Source: Talpa occidentalis (taxonomy: Eukaryota > Chordata > Mammalia > Eulipotyphla > Talpidae). Taken from it: DNA of 64,000 nt. Below are positions 36,792 to 49,099 of the stretch, one piece after another. A program made the translations under genes and the position numbers. Under the pieces are notes generated by a model. That model made no database searches, had not been told where the DNA came from, and saw nothing but the letters and a program-made list of their open reading frames with translations. Numbering within the stretch: the stretch's first letter is position 1; every line of letters starts with the position of its first letter. The stretch is from NCBI RefSeq assembly GCF_014898055.3, contig NW_023601754.1:47609013-47673012 (forward strand), in the 5' to 3' direction.

Positions 36792-37560
36792 AATCACTTC
36801 TGGTGACTATTTTTCTAAGCTCTCAGAGTCTCTCTTCTCTCTCCCCCTCCTGCCCCTTCCCACCGTCTTCCTCCTCCCTCCCACCTCACCCCCCCCCCCC
36901 CAGCCAGCTCCACGTCCCTGTCTGCTTGTCTTGGCTCCAGCACCATCTCGGTTTTGGGCACTGACTCAGGTCTCCTGCTCCCCTGATTCACCTGCTGGCT
37001 CCATACCAGCTGCAGAGGTTGAGCCCCACTCACCCAGCCTCGCTGCCCTCAGCCCCTGAACTCCTCGAGGGCTCCCACCTGACCTGCTGTCAGAGCTAGG
37101 GGGAGGAAGCTTGCAGCGGGGAGCCTGGCGCTCAGAGCAGCTTTGTCATCAGCGCCGTCCTCACCTGCGGCTCCTCCCACCCGCAGTCAGATGCTTATCT
37201 GCCCCACGGAATGCGCGCAGGGCCAGTCCTCCACCAGCAGGGCTGGGGCCACGCCCTGACCTCGGTTTCCAGCCAGGATCAGCCACCCTGAGCGCCAGGG
37301 CCTGGGGGAGGACAAACCAGCTCTGCCAGCCTCACCCCGAGCCTCTGAAGTCCAGAGTCAATCCTGTGCATTTCAGGGGGTGCAGGTGAGTCAGCCGCAG
37401 GGGGTCGGGTTCGAATGTGGCCCTGGCCCAGCGGAATACAGTTCATGCAGCAGCCTCGGCTTGGGGGTCTCAGCTGAATTCTTACTCCCTTTAGTCTTTA
37501 GCTGCAGAGATGCGAACACAGGTTTCCTGATCCCCGCTGCTCTGGACAGAGGCTCTTCCC
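36792..37560. other. Intergenic, nothing recognised
   Basis: Pyrimidine-rich at its start, otherwise ordinary. No exon or repeat family identified. Confidence 0.3.
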
Positions 37561-37564
37561 TTTC

Positions 37565-38005
37565 CTGTTGCCTCCCCCTTCTCCCTCTGCCCACCCTCCT
37601 CCCTCCCTCCCCACCTCTGCTCCCTCCCCCCTCCTCTGCTCCCTACTTCCTCTCTCACTCCCTCTTCCCACCCTCCTCTGCTCCCTACCCCTCCTCCTCC
37701 CCTCCCTCCTCCCTCTCTGCTCCTTCCCTCCCTCCCTCCTTCCCTCCCTCCCTCCTCCTCCTCCCTCCCTCCTTCCTCCTCTGCTCCCTCCTCTCTCCCT
37801 CCTCCTGCTCCTCCTCCCTCCTCCTCCCCCTCCCTCCTCCTCCCTCTTCCCTCCCTCCTCCTCCCTCCCTCCTCCCTCCCTTCTCCTCCCTCCCTCCTCC
37901 CTCCCTCCTCCCCCCCTCCTCCCTCCCTCCTCTTCCTTTCCTCCTCCCTCCCTCTCTCCTCCTCCCTCCTTCCTCTGCTCCCTCCCTCCTCTGCTGTCTC
38001 ACTCT
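37565..38005. repeat. 430-bp polypyrimidine (CTCC/CTCCCT) tract
   Basis: Almost pure C/T on the plus strand with tcc, ctcc and ccctcc units and only scattered G/A interruptions ('tgctccct'). Such homopurine-homopyrimidine mirror sequence can form triplex H-DNA. Long ORFs on both strands are low-complexity artefacts. Confidence 0.9.
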
Positions 38006-39650
38006 TAGGAAATGTGTAGTGTGGTTCATATGGGCATGTAATTTTAATATATGTTACTGGTTTTAGATTTTATATATGTGTAATCCATTCTCTCTCTCTC
38101 TCTCTCTGTCTCATTCTGTCCCAGTCACTTTTCAAACAGCACTTTCGCATTTTCAATTTTTGATGATGACGACAGCTAACATCTGTGTGTCCAGTATGGA
38201 TCAGCTGGTGTTAATCTCTACGTTTCTGTCATGAGCACTCACTGCCCTGCCCCTGGGTTGTGTAGTCTGGCAGCCTCAGGTGGCGACTTCATGGCTGCGC
38301 AACGTGTCCTCCAGGTGATCACCCCAAAAGTCCACCATGACCGGCCTGTGCCCCCTCCCCCACTTCAGCCCCTCTGCTTCCCCTGCTCTCTGTGTCTAAG
38401 CCCCCACTGAGGGTTGTACACCCATCCCGTGCTTTGTTCATCGGCCCCACAGTGGGTAACCACACAAAGACCCAGCAGCCTCCCCAAGGGTGGACGACAC
38501 GTGATGGCCGCCTCCCAGCCACCACCGATGGCACCACAAGGCTTGAACTTACATGTGTCCCCGGCGGGCTGTGGGGATTCTCAGGGATGTATAGCCAGGC
38601 ATGAACGCACTGAGTCACGGGGGGTGTGTGCACTTAATTCAATGGAGCAGCTCTGGATCATTCCTTGGGGTTTGGAGACACTGGAACATTCTACTGTCAG
38701 CACTTCCCCGCAACACCTGACACCGTCATCCTAATTCTCTGCAGCCTGATTGGTGCCAAGTGTGATATCTAATCGTGGTTTTGTGGTTATGTACGTCTTT
38801 GATGACTTTGAGCACCCCTCGGAGGCACGCTAGCTGTGGGGCTCTGCACAGCCCACTCATATCCTTCGCTGCTCCCCACGAGAATGGCATTTTCAGGTTG
38901 AAGTCACGTTGCATTATGGCATTAGACGTTTGTCTTCTACCTCATTCGGAGGTGCTTCCTGCTTGTCCAGCCCGCATGTCACGAATGACTTCTCCAAGCC
39001 CATCCCCCTGCTGACGGCTCACCGTGCTCCCCTGCTGACGGCTCGCTGTGCTCCCCTGTGAGCCCAGACTCTTCGCTTTGACATAATCAAACTAAGTGGT
39101 GTCTTGTCTGGTGTTGTATGTTTTAGAAGTCTTACAAAGTCGTTCCCTGTCACAGAGATTCCAAGATCATCTCCTTAATTTTCTTCTAGTAGTTTCATAA
39201 GTGCATCTTCCATGTAGCTGTGGTCTTTGGGATGCCTGGAGTCCTCCATGTGTGATGCTGGATGAGAGTCAAGGCCTATTTCCTGGCACACTGAGCCGGT
39301 TATCCTGGAGCCGCAGACTGAGTTCCCATCTGCCCCCACCAAACTGAGGTGCTGTGATATCATATCTGACAAGTCCCCACGCACTGTAGAATGTCCTGCT
39401 CAAAGCCCACCGAGCTCTTTCTGTGCTCTCGCTTCTGGCTCCCTGACCCATTCATCTGTTCTTGCTCCACTACTCCACTATTTTTAACACGTTGATTTGT
39501 TTTGCAGTCTGTCTAATATCTAGTAGGGCAAGAAGCTTATTCTTGCACCACACAACGCTGCTCTTACTGTTTAGATCACCGTACAGGAAACAGACTGATC
39601 CTCTTTCCACCCGAAGTCAGAACTGGTTACACAGTTGGCCCCTCCTGAGT
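38006..39650. other. Intergenic with a (CT)n run and possible L1 piece
   Basis: (CT)n at 38089-38108. 39110-39250 resembles L1 ORF2 text in antisense or decayed form. Nothing coding was recognised. Confidence 0.3.
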
Positions 39651-39699
39651 CTTCACTCACATTTCCTGTCACCCCCGGCGGCCTCCATGCTGGAAAAGG

Positions 39700-40105
39700 C
39701 TCAGCCACATGCGGGAAGAGAAAGTGGAGACTGCCGGAAAACCCACACCATGCCTTAGCTCAGCCCTCTGTTCCTAGAAACTCTGCCCGCCATGAGTCCT
39801 TTGGACTGGCGGGTGCGAAACCAGCCTGGACACAGCGGTCTGGAGCTCTGAATTCCAAGCCCGGGGTCGGGGTCGGAGTTGAGTCTGGTGCAGGGGCTCC
39901 AGGTTTCAAGTTTCCTATTGTGAGGACTGAACCTTTCCCCCTGCTTGCTACTGTGGCTTGTTTGCATTGGTGGTCTCTCCTTGCTAGAGATAACGAGAGA
40001 CCTCCTCCTCTGAACCCTATATAACATTGTACACATTCCTGAATAAATGAGACTGGCGATGATCCTGGCTTTGTCTCCACTCCTCGCGTACCCCTGTCCC
40101 ATACC
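39700..40105 (+). mobile_element. Probable retroviral LTR with TATA and polyadenylation signal
   Basis: CTATATAA at 40017-40024 followed 18 bp later by AATAAA (40042-40047) is the compact U3-R arrangement of gammaretroviral-type LTRs. No viral genes are adjacent. The left border is uncertain. Confidence 0.4.
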
Positions 40106-40521
40106 AAGCCCCTGCTTCCTCCCCCGGGTACCCCGTTGATCTGCCCCGCTGGCCCGGACACCCCCACCTCCCCCCTCCTACCTCCCCCTACCTCCCCCCA
40201 CTCTCCCACATCCCCCTCCTCTTGTTCAGGCCATTTGGGGAAAGGTTCTGGTTGCAACCTCAGGAAATGAATCCTGATTGGTGCAAATCAACCATGTGGT
40301 GCCCTTCCCCTGTCCTGTGATTGACTTAGAGGAGGTCACGTGACCCAACTCTGGCCAAAAGAGTGCAGAAAATTCTGCTGGGATGGACTTTGGAAAAGTC
40401 ACACCCTTTTTCCCTACAGAGACTGGCTAGTTACTGACCCTGAGTTCAGGACCCCACAGAGCAAGGACCCCCGGAGGCTCGCAGCGGCCCTTATGCACAC
40501 GTGTTGGTGTTAGAAGCTAGA

Positions 40522-40769
40522 TTTTTTTTTAAAAAGATGTATTTATTTATGCATACAGGAACTGGGGTGTAGGTCAGAGGTATGAGGGGGGGGGTGAGAG
40601 GATTCACCAGAGACAGAGTGGGGAGCAGGACAGGCAGATCCACTGAAATCCATTGCTGAGGGGAGCAGCAGGGAGACAGGAGAGGTCTGCTGCACTGAAC
40701 TCGTGCTGCAGTGGCTGCAGAGAGCTTCATAGGTTGCATCTTAACCTCTTGCGCCACCAGGGAGGCCCC
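40522..40769 (-). mobile_element. tRNA-derived SINE, long form, with internal deletion
   Basis: T-run at its left end and GGGCCTCC-type head at 40760-40769. The body is shared with the other copies, but about 30 bp around the 'ccatgtgggtagctccctgg' segment are missing. Confidence 0.8.
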
Positions 40770-41400
40770 TGAATTTTTTCTTGTTGCCAAAAGCAGGTCA
40801 ACTAACAGCATGAGGTTGGAAAATAGGCTCAAGATTGCCTCTTAGCTAGGATTCTGCTCCATCTAGATGGATCAATTTTGCTGTTATGAATTGTAACTAC
40901 CGGCGTCTCCGGGAATTCTGTCGGCACTATTTATTCCTGTTTGTGTGCCCCATCACGATGTGTTCTGCCTTGCGATGGGAGCGGGGCTGACTTCACGTCT
41001 GCACAGCACCCTGGGCATCAGGTCCGCCATTGCCCAGCACCAAGGACAAATGACGCATCATTGTAGGTCAGTGAGACCTCAACCTTGGCTCCCCAACCGT
41101 TGTCGAATATCCCCCAAAACTATTGTGAGGACTTGTAAATCGCTGGGCACTAGTTATTGCCTATTATTACATCATTTCTTATGCCATCCTCCCATGTTAT
41201 GGGTAGTGAAATTAAGGTCCAGAAAGAGTACAGGACTTTTGAGAGGTGGCTCAGTGCTGTTTCAGTACCCCCCCAGCCCCCCCAAGCCCCCCAACCCCCT
41301 TTCCCCCGGCCCACGACCTCCCTCGGCTGCACCCCCAAGGCGGGTGCTTGTGGGGTGCGCTCGGAGTAGCACTTTGTAGCTGGTGGCGCCACCCCCTCCT
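40770..41400. other. Intergenic, nothing recognised
   Basis: A transition from AT-rich DNA to the CpG island. No exon or repeat identified. Confidence 0.3.
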
Positions 41401-41412
41401 TGGCCATAGCTG

Positions 41413-41511
41413 ATTGGACCCGGAATCTGCCTGTCTGTTGGGGATGGCCAATCAGGTGGTTTCTCCTCTCTGAGCACTAAGAACGGCCAATAGCGAGTGG
41501 GTGGGGGCGGG
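41413..41511 (+). promoter_or_regulatory. CCAAT/GC-box promoter cluster
   Basis: ATTGG at 41413-41417, CCAAT at 41448-41452, CCAAT at 41487-41491 and a GC box GGGGGCGGG at 41503-41511 precede a CpG island. The roughly 35-40 bp spacing is typical of NF-Y-bound, TATA-less promoters. Confidence 0.65.
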
Positions 41512-42240
41512 AATGCTAGGGTAGGTCACGCCCCGTCGGGCGCCGCCGGGCGAGGAGAAGGGAGGCGCGCGCGGGCGTCGTGGGGCGTCCCGCGGCGGCC
41601 GCGGGGCTCCCGCATTCTCCGGCCTCTCCCTCCCCGCCACCCCCGTCCCCGCCGTGGCCCGTAAGCAGCGCCATCTCGTCCTCGCGGCCGGCCGGCGAGG
41701 TCTGGGAGGAGCCCCAGCTCCGCCGCCGGCGCCGCGTCCGTGGCCGCCCGACCCGGCGCGGAGCGTAACCCGCGTCCGGCGCCTTCCGGCCCCGGGGGCC
41801 CCGCCGGTCCCACGCGAAGCCCCCGCTCCGCCCCGCGTCAGCCCGCCGCCCCCAGTGCGCAGGGTGCGCCCAGTCGGCCCGGCGACCCCCGACGGCGGCG
41901 GCGGCTTCCTGCTGCCTCGGCGCCGGCGGCCGCAGGTGCGCGTGTCGGGTCCGGCGGCCGCGGCCCACCGCGCGCCTCTGGGCCAAAGCGCCCGCAGACG
42001 GGGCGAGCTCCCGGCGAGCCGCGGGACGATCCTGAGCCTTTTCTGCCTCCTGCAAGTCACCGTCTCTGCGCTCAGGGCGCCTCGCTCCTTCCTCAGACTC
42101 TGCGTGCGGGCTGGCCTCCGCCGGCCCTCGGTGAGGCCCCGCCTCCCAGGCAACCCCCCGGGCGGTCCCTCCCCCGCGGATCGCTACCTCTAACCCCTGC
42201 TGCAAAGCCTCTGCCCTCTGCAGTCACCGGCACGTAGGCG
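41500..42240 (+). promoter_or_regulatory. CpG island with candidate first exon of an unannotated transcript
   Basis: About 740 bp extremely rich in CpG, unlike the surrounding DNA, lying between KLK4 and KLK5. Good plus-strand donors occur after 41934 (GGCCGCAG|GTGCGC) and near 42131 (CCTCG|GTGAGG). Several frames are open because of base composition (for example 41654-42193, plus), but none resembles a known protein. It probably starts a non-coding or unknown RNA. Confidence 0.55.
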
Positions 42241-42644
42241 CCAGGAATTAGGACGCGCTGGTCTTGGAAGGGGCGGTGACCCTCCCACACCACGCTGGGA
42301 AGCACACCCCCCAATTCCTGCTGTCCCTCAGCCCTCTCCGTTCAGACTGCTCAGAGTTCCTTCGGGTTCCCCCATCTCTGTACTGCTTGTCTCCCCTTGC
42401 TTAGAACGCAGCTCCAGGAGGTAGGGAGTCCTATTCCCTGTGTACCCCTGTGGGTATCCCCAGCACCTGGCCTGGCTCCTGGGAGAGCACCATCAATATT
42501 GGAGAAGGAAGTAAAGGGAGCTTGAGTGAATTTCTATTTTGTGGGGATTTTTTGGGGGGGTGCTTTGCAACTGAGCAAACAGGTGGAGGGAGGAGGAGGA
42601 CGAGGGGAGTGGAGAGGGCACCACCGAGTGCGCTTCTCAGACTC

Positions 42645-42650
42645 TTTATT
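42645..42650 (-). terminator. KLK5 polyadenylation signal AATAAA
   Basis: AATAAA on the minus strand, about 300 bp beyond the KLK5 stop codon, in an otherwise GC-rich 3' UTR. Confidence 0.75.
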
Positions 42651-42945
42651 TCTGGGACCATGTGTGGGCCATAGCAGCAGAAAGAAGGTGGGCCCCGGAA
42701 GAAAGCATGGGGGGGCCAAGGCGCAGCCCCACCCTGGCCATCCGTGAACTGTCTCCAGGGTCCAGTCAGAGAGGCAAGGTCAGTCCATGGTGGAGAAGGG
42801 GTTCCCTGATTCCCGGGTACCCCAGGATGCTCAGGGAAGGGGCAGGAAGATGTACCTCCTCCCTGTATTGGGGAAAGAACTGGGTCCCTGTGGGAGTGTG
42901 GGTGTGGGGGGCAGCAAAGTGGGGGAGGTGTCCAGGGGTGACTCA

Positions 42946-45900
42946 TCAGTTGGACCTGATAGTGTCCTGGATCCACTTGTTGAACTGGCAGAGGTTGGTG
43001 TAGACACCAGGTCTGTTGGGCTTGGCGCAGGGAAAATCCCCCCAGGACACGAGGCCTTGGAGAAAGTTGTTGCAGACCACAGGACCCCCAGAGTCGCCCT
43101 GTGGTGGAGCAACCGGGCAGAGGAGCCGAGAGGTGGCAGGAGGGAGACACAGATGGAGAGGGAGCAGGACCGGACACAGGTGGAGAAGGCAGAGGGGACG
43201 AGACAGACGAGAAGGAGGCGCAGGTAGAAGGAGAGAGACACAGGGAGAATATTAGCATTTCACCCCATGACCCACCTTAGAAACCCTACTTGTCCCCGAT
43301 GAAGATTGTGCCCCATGACCACCACTGACATAGGGGCTGAGTAATTCTTGGTGGTGGGGGGCTGTGGGGGCACCTGAAGATGTTTAGAAGCATCCCCGAC
43401 CCTCCGGGCACACTGAGACAGCAGACGTTGGCAGCGCCAAGGTCCAGGGGCAGAACCACTGTTGGGACGCTCTTGCCTTGCCTTGTCCTTAATTCGCCAT
43501 AATTCCCTGTAATTGCCTCCCTGGAACAATACTCACTGCTCTTTGCTGTCATTTCTTATTTATGTTTATGCAAAACACGAATACCTACAGACTCCTGGTA
43601 ATGATTACAAGGAAGCCTGAGATCTGGCTTCTTGCACTTGGACAGTTCCAAGGCCAAAGGGCTTGGCTGCCTCCGCCTCACATTCCAGCCTCTCGAGGCG
43701 AAACTGCCTTATTCGTGTCCTTGGCGTCGCAGCCCTGCAGAGCATCTTTGGAGAAGCGCTTGGCTAACGGCTCTGAGCCCTGGCCCTTGCCGCGTGTGGC
43801 TAATAACGAGTTAATGTGCAGGCGCACGCGAGCTCCTTAAACAGGTCCCCGCAATTAGCTGCCATGATGATTCTATCTGTATCATATTATCATGGCTATT
43901 ATATCTTACTTTGAGTGGCCGCACCCAGATCACAGGCTGGTGTTGAAAAGCAACTTGAGGTCTACCCCCCCCCAAAAAAAAAATTATCTTGGCTACAGAG
44001 AAACTAAATTGTTTAAAATGCTGGCATTTGAATTTGATGCTCTGTCACCGATAAAAATCCTTTCACCCACACATCTGTCCAGACGAGTGGGCTGCCTTTG
44101 TGAGTGGGGACAGACATGAAGTTGGGAGACCTGCTAAGCTGTTGTAACTGTCAGGTTTATAAAACTGGTGGTGGGGCACCTCACTGTCAGGACAGGCCAG
44201 TGCCGAGAGGAGCGAGGAGAGAGCTGGTTCACTAGATCCTTGGAGGATCCCTGAGGCATGAATACAGGAAAGGGCCTCGAGGACTCACAGTTTCATTGTA
44301 ATTTCTGTCCTTCTCAATGTGTTACAGACAGAAATTCTATGCTGGCTACCAAGAAATACCAGTTGAAATTCTGATTATTGAAATCCCAATTGAATTACTG
44401 AGGATTTCCTACAGCAAAGGCTGCAGTGAAGGCCTCATCTACTAAGGAACTGAGTGCCTCTAACTGTATTAGCCTCATGAGATTCTATTTAAAAAATCAT
44501 ACAAGAGTTGAGAAAATTAGGAAGTTATTTTGTGACAATTTGAAGACTCGTCTGGCTAGGGTAACAAGGAAAAAAATATTTGTTGATTATTGCCTCCCAC
44601 CCATATCTCCACCCCCAAGTCCTTCTGATACCCCCATCCCTGCCACGCCACCTCCCAGACCCATCCACGCTGTCCCCAAACACGTTGACTTATTTCTGTT
44701 CATTGACCGGCCCCCTGCCCCAGGACCTTTGCACCTGCTTTTCTCACCCCTTAACCTTGGCAGGGCTGGCTCTTTGTGTCTGTTCACACACTACCTACGG
44801 GAACAGGCCCTCCCTTCCCAACCACCATTTTTAATATTATCTCTGACTGTTCACGGTCATAAAGTTTTTTTTTTCTGTATAACCCTAACCACCCTCTGAA
44901 ATAATTACCTGGTATATACAGTTTCTTGGTCATGGATTTCTTTTTTAAGTTTGACTTCCTTCCCTCCCCGGCCCTTCCAACAGCTTTCTAACCAAGCCTC
45001 TGCATTAAAAATTCTCTTTTCTCAAACCCTACCAAAGGGTTCTATTTTCCTTCCTCAAGACATTTGACCAGCATTTGTTGGAAAACCTTCATACTACACA
45101 GTGTAAGGGAACAGGACACTTCATTGCCAGCCACCTGAAATTTACCACAATAAGAGACTAACTGAAGTCTGGGAGGTAAAGAGCCTCTTTAGATGTGATT
45201 GTTTTGTGCAGTGCACAACCTGCACAACCATACAAAGCAGACTTGATCTCTCCTTCTAGACCTGTGCTGCCCATTACACTAGCCACTAGCCACAGGGGGC
45301 TGTTGAGCCCCTGAAACATGGTAGCCCAAACTGAGATCTGCTGTCAATGTAAAAATACATGTGCCAACTTTGAGAATCTTCTATGGGGAAAAAAAGGATG
45401 TAAAATGTCTCATTTGTATTGCTTTATATTAATCACATTTTGAAATGACACTAGGATACATGAGATGAAATATGAAAGTTCATCTCACCTGTTTCTTTTT
45501 TTTTTTTCCCTTTAAAAACATTGCTACTAGAAAATTTCATTCTGTTTCTACTAGATAACGTTGCTCCAGAATGAGGCAGGGGTCCTAGCCAGTTTGACCC
45601 TCGCAGGGGCCCCCACATGTGGCAAGGCTGCAGATTACAGAGCCAGCCCCCCTGTGTACCTGCCAGTGAGCGGAACCGCTGTCACCCTTACCTGGCAGGA
45701 GTCTCGGCCATCTTGGTCGCCAGCACAGAACATGGTGGCGTCTATCTGTCCCGGGTAGGCAGCCTTGCACCTCTCCTGGCTCAGTATGGTGATGTTCAGG
45801 CATTGCAGAACCTTCGGGAAGTTAACTGTGAACAGAGACAGAGCAGAGCTGCAGCAGATGGAGGAGAAAGACGGGGTGGCAGAGAAGCAGAGGGAAGACG

Positions 45901-48712
45901 GGTGGGGGACATCTGGAGGCACCCGGAGCTCACCCTTGGGGCTGCTGGTCGTGCCCCAGCCAGAGACTATGCAGCTGGTGCCCGCAGATGGGCAGCGGGA
46001 GGAGATGCTGATGGGTTTGACGGTCTGGCTCTCGTGGATTCTTCGGTTGAGTTTGATGAGCATGAGGTCATTGGAATGACCTGGGTGGGAGTAGCCGGGG
46101 TGGGGGATGGATTTGATCCCCTTGAACAGCTGCTGCCCAGATTCATAGACAGGAGACAGAGAAAGGTGGCCCAGGCGGATTCGGACAACTCTGAAGAAGA
46201 TGGCACAGGTCACCATCCACCCTGAGCCCATCCCCCCATCCAGGGCCAGCTACCACCCAAACCCAGTCCGGACCCCCACACCACCAACCAACCCCGGGCC
46301 CCACACCTGCATCTTCATCCGCAACCCCAGCCCTCTCCCACACAGAAACCGCCAATGAAGGCACTGCAACCCCAAATCTAACCAACCTAACCCCAACCCA
46401 TCCTCGAGTCTATCCATCCTCAGTCTCAACTGCACCCCAGCTCCATCTCTATCTCCACCCCACCCCCTCCCATCTCACCCCCAATTCTAAAGCCAACCCG
46501 AATCACACCTTCATTCCCAAGCATCCATCAGAAGCATTTCCAACCCCAGGAATCCAGCCCACCCCTAACTCTGTCCTCTCCCTGCGACGCCAACCCAGGC
46601 CCCCCACTCTGCTCTCCGCCATTCGCCCTCCTCCTGCTCGCTCACCCCCAGTCCCGCCCGCCAGCCCTCCTCCTGGGCCAGACACCCCCCCAACGCCCCC
46701 CGCCCGCCTCCGCCGACCCCACTCACGGCTTGTGGCAGTGGGCGGCCGTGAGCAGCCACTGCGGGTGCACCACCACGGCGCCGCAGTACAGCTGGCTGTT
46801 GGACAGCAGCAGCGCGCCCTGCCACGGCTGGGCGTCCCGGTCGCACTCGGTCCCGTTCACGATGCGGCTGCTGCTGTCGTCCGACCTGGTGTCCTCCCCG
46901 GCCCGAGCTCCCGGGTGCGGCCGGAGGGCCCCCGGCGGCAGGGGGGTTGTCGCAGGTCACATCGTTCGCCAGAAGGGGCTCTGGGGGAGGGGGCGGGGCT
47001 TGAGCTCGGGGCGGGGCCTGGGCTCGGGGGGGTGGGTCTTAGAGTCGGGGGCGGAAGTCTGACCACGGCCGCTTGGTTGAGGGGGCGGGGCCGGGGCTTT
47101 AGGGGCGGGGCCTGGGGCGTGGGGGGGAGCCGCTGGGGAAGCAAGGCGTAGAACTTCAGGTTCGGGAGGTGAGGCTGAGCTCTGCCTGCAGTTCTCACGC
47201 TTTCTGGGAGGGACCCGAACGCATTGGGCAAGACCGGGGAGGGTGAAACTGCACAACCTCAGAGGAGAAGCCAAGGGTCTGGGGCCAGGGGAGCCTAGGG
47301 GTGGCCAGGAGAGCTGAGCTGAGCGGGTGGGATTGGGGTCAAGAAATAGAGTCATGCCTCAGTGAATGGGGTCCGGGCTGGTGGCAGCAGAGCCTGAGAG
47401 GTGAAAAGGGTTTGGGGTCGACTTGGGTAAGCCCAGGGCCAGGTCACGCCGCAGAGGTGCATACTACGAAGAGCCCCGATTCGCGGAGGGCAAGTGAGGC
47501 AGGGCTGCAGGAGTTGCAGGCAGGATGAGCTGGAGACTGTGAGCCAGAGGGAGCGCCACAGGGGCGGGGCCTGGCTGGGAGGGGACTCAACGCAGGATGG
47601 GGTAGGTGGCTCTACATGACATCGTACTAGCCAGTGCAGTTGAGGAAAGGGGTGGAGTCAGAGCTTATGGGCGGGGCAAGAGTTGGGGGAGCAGACCCCC
47701 TCCCCACAGAGTGCTCATAGCCACTGCTCTGTAGTAGTAGGGGACAGTGGGGGAGGGCAGGACTGGTTTTCTGAATTCTGAAACACAAACATACCTCACG
47801 CATCCTCCTGCCAACACCCTCCTCCCACACGCAGGCCTGCAGACACCTCACCCCACCACCCCAGTTTCCCCCCAGTGTCTCTGTTCTTCGCATTCCTGCT
47901 GACCAGAGAAACCTCGTTAGTGCAGATTCCCAAGAAAACCGCGCACCAGACTGTCACAGACAAGCACACATGCAGTCGCAAGGAGACACTGGCAACCCAG
48001 GCGCTCCCCAGGGGCACCGGTGTGGGCGACTTCCCACGATCTCCCGCAGCCACGCAGGGCGCGGGGACGCACGCCCCAAAGACAGCGATGCAGGACCCAC
48101 CGCTGCCACACACACTGTCTCAGAGTCACAGCCCGCCCCACACCCGCGGTCCCCTGGGACGGGGCCCTGAACCCACACACACAGCCCATCCCACTCCCGC
48201 CCCACCCACACCAGGCCACAGGGACCCCAGAGCCCCAAGCTGCTCCACGGTCACTGGGTGGGCACTGGGTGAGCAAGTGCTGTCATCCCACACAATGCGG
48301 TGACGGGGCTGGGGGTGGGGGGGGGGCAGGGCAGGAGCCCAGAGGCCCTTGGTCAAGAGAAAAGCCAAATGGCCCCATGCACGGGCGCAGGCAGGTTTAG
48401 CCCACAGTGGCCACACGCCACCCCCACGAGGTGCGCGCACCGCCCACACCATCAAACTCGGCCCCTTGAGATGGGAGCAGGGACTGCCCACATGTGCACA
48501 GATACAAGCAGATTCCCAGTCACCCCATCTTGGACCCCAGGTTTCCAGTCACACAGGGTCCCTGGGATGGGCGCTCCAGTCACACTGTCAACCACGCCGC
48601 TGGCACGCACAAACAGGGGCTCCATTACCTGTGCCCCCCAGAATCAGGGCTGTGATCAGGGCACTGACCAGCCACTTCCCAGGAGGTCCTGCTATAGCCA
48701 TGGCCACTGCAC
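42946..48712 (-). CDS. KLK5: Kallikrein-related peptidase 5, with an apparent one-base frameshift in exon 2
   Basis: Exons 48629-48701 (coding, leader to 48712), 46727-46980, 45934-46190, 45692-45825 and 42946-43098. KLK5 is a secreted trypsin-like protease that starts the epidermal desquamation cascade and activates KLK7, KLK8 and KLK14. The long pro-region contains DVTCDN and SDDSSSR before the mature start IVNGTECD. The triad is complete (LTAAHC, SNDLML, GDSGGP), D189 is in GRDSC, and the C-terminus is WIQDTIRSN. Exon 2 is 254 nt, whereas its flanking phases need a length of 1 mod 3. The frame entering from exon 1 (ANDVTCDNP) and the frame of the protease domain differ by one base. Dropping one C of the six-base run at 46941-46946 aligns both with human KLK5. 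Everything else is intact, so a sequencing error in a homopolymer, a polymorphism or a recent mutation are all possible. Confidence 0.93.
43318..43475. mobile_element. MER5-like hAT DNA transposon fragment
   Basis: 'gggggctgtgggggcacctg' through 'atgtttagaagcatccccga' and 'cagaaccactgttgggac' follow the MER5A pattern. It lies in KLK5 intron 4. Confidence 0.5.
43860..45560. other. KLK5 intron 4, AT-rich part with old repeats
   Basis: 44690-44830 resembles the L2 3' end ('ccaggacctttgcacctgct'). 45255-45365 resembles a hAT-type element ('actagccactagccacaggg'). No coding potential. Confidence 0.4.
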
Positions 48713-48983
48713 CTGGTGAGGAGGGAATGGGGATCCAGTGACTCCGGGAACCCCTCCTACCTCCCCTCTCTACCGGGTTTCCCAGACCCGGAGAAGGAAC
48801 ACCAGGGGCGCTAAATTGGGCCCCAGGAGCTGCAGGCTTGAAGCGGCTGACATCCAGCATACTTCTCCTCCAGTGGGGGGGAGAGGGAGGGGGGAGAGAG
48901 AAAAGAGAGAGATGGGTTGTAGCTGAGACCAGAGCTAAACCCTGAGGCCTCTGTCCCTCCCCAGCCCCCTCCCCAGGCCTCAC

Positions 48984-49090
48984 CTGCCTCGTCCCCGGAT
49001 AGGGGTGGGGAGCCCTCCCAGCTCCGTGCACTCCTCAGGCCTGCTGTCCTGCCCTGCCGCCTGACTCTGGGCACTGAGCCGGAGTTATAA
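48984..49090 (-). promoter_or_regulatory. KLK5 promoter and untranslated first exon
   Basis: A TATA box TTATAA lies at 49085-49090. An exon of about 75 bp follows on the minus strand and ends in GAGGCAG|GTGAGG (donor 48978-48983). The acceptor CACCAG before 48712 joins it to the coding first exon, which has an 11-nt leader as in KLK4. Confidence 0.65.
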
Positions 49091-49099
49091 CCACCCACC

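Noticed and set aside
37380..38066. Long ORFs on both strands over the C/T tract
   Set aside because: Low-complexity Ser/Pro/Leu or Gly/Glu/Arg strings from a polypyrimidine tract; not genes.
41654..42193. 179-codon plus-strand frame in the CpG island as a protein gene
   Set aside because: Arg/Pro/Ala/Gly-rich and interrupted by plausible splice donors. It resembles random translation of CpG-island DNA.
42431..43258. 275-codon minus-strand frame over KLK5 exon 5
   Set aside because: It covers the KLK5 last exon in a different frame and extends into intron and 3' UTR; a shadow ORF.
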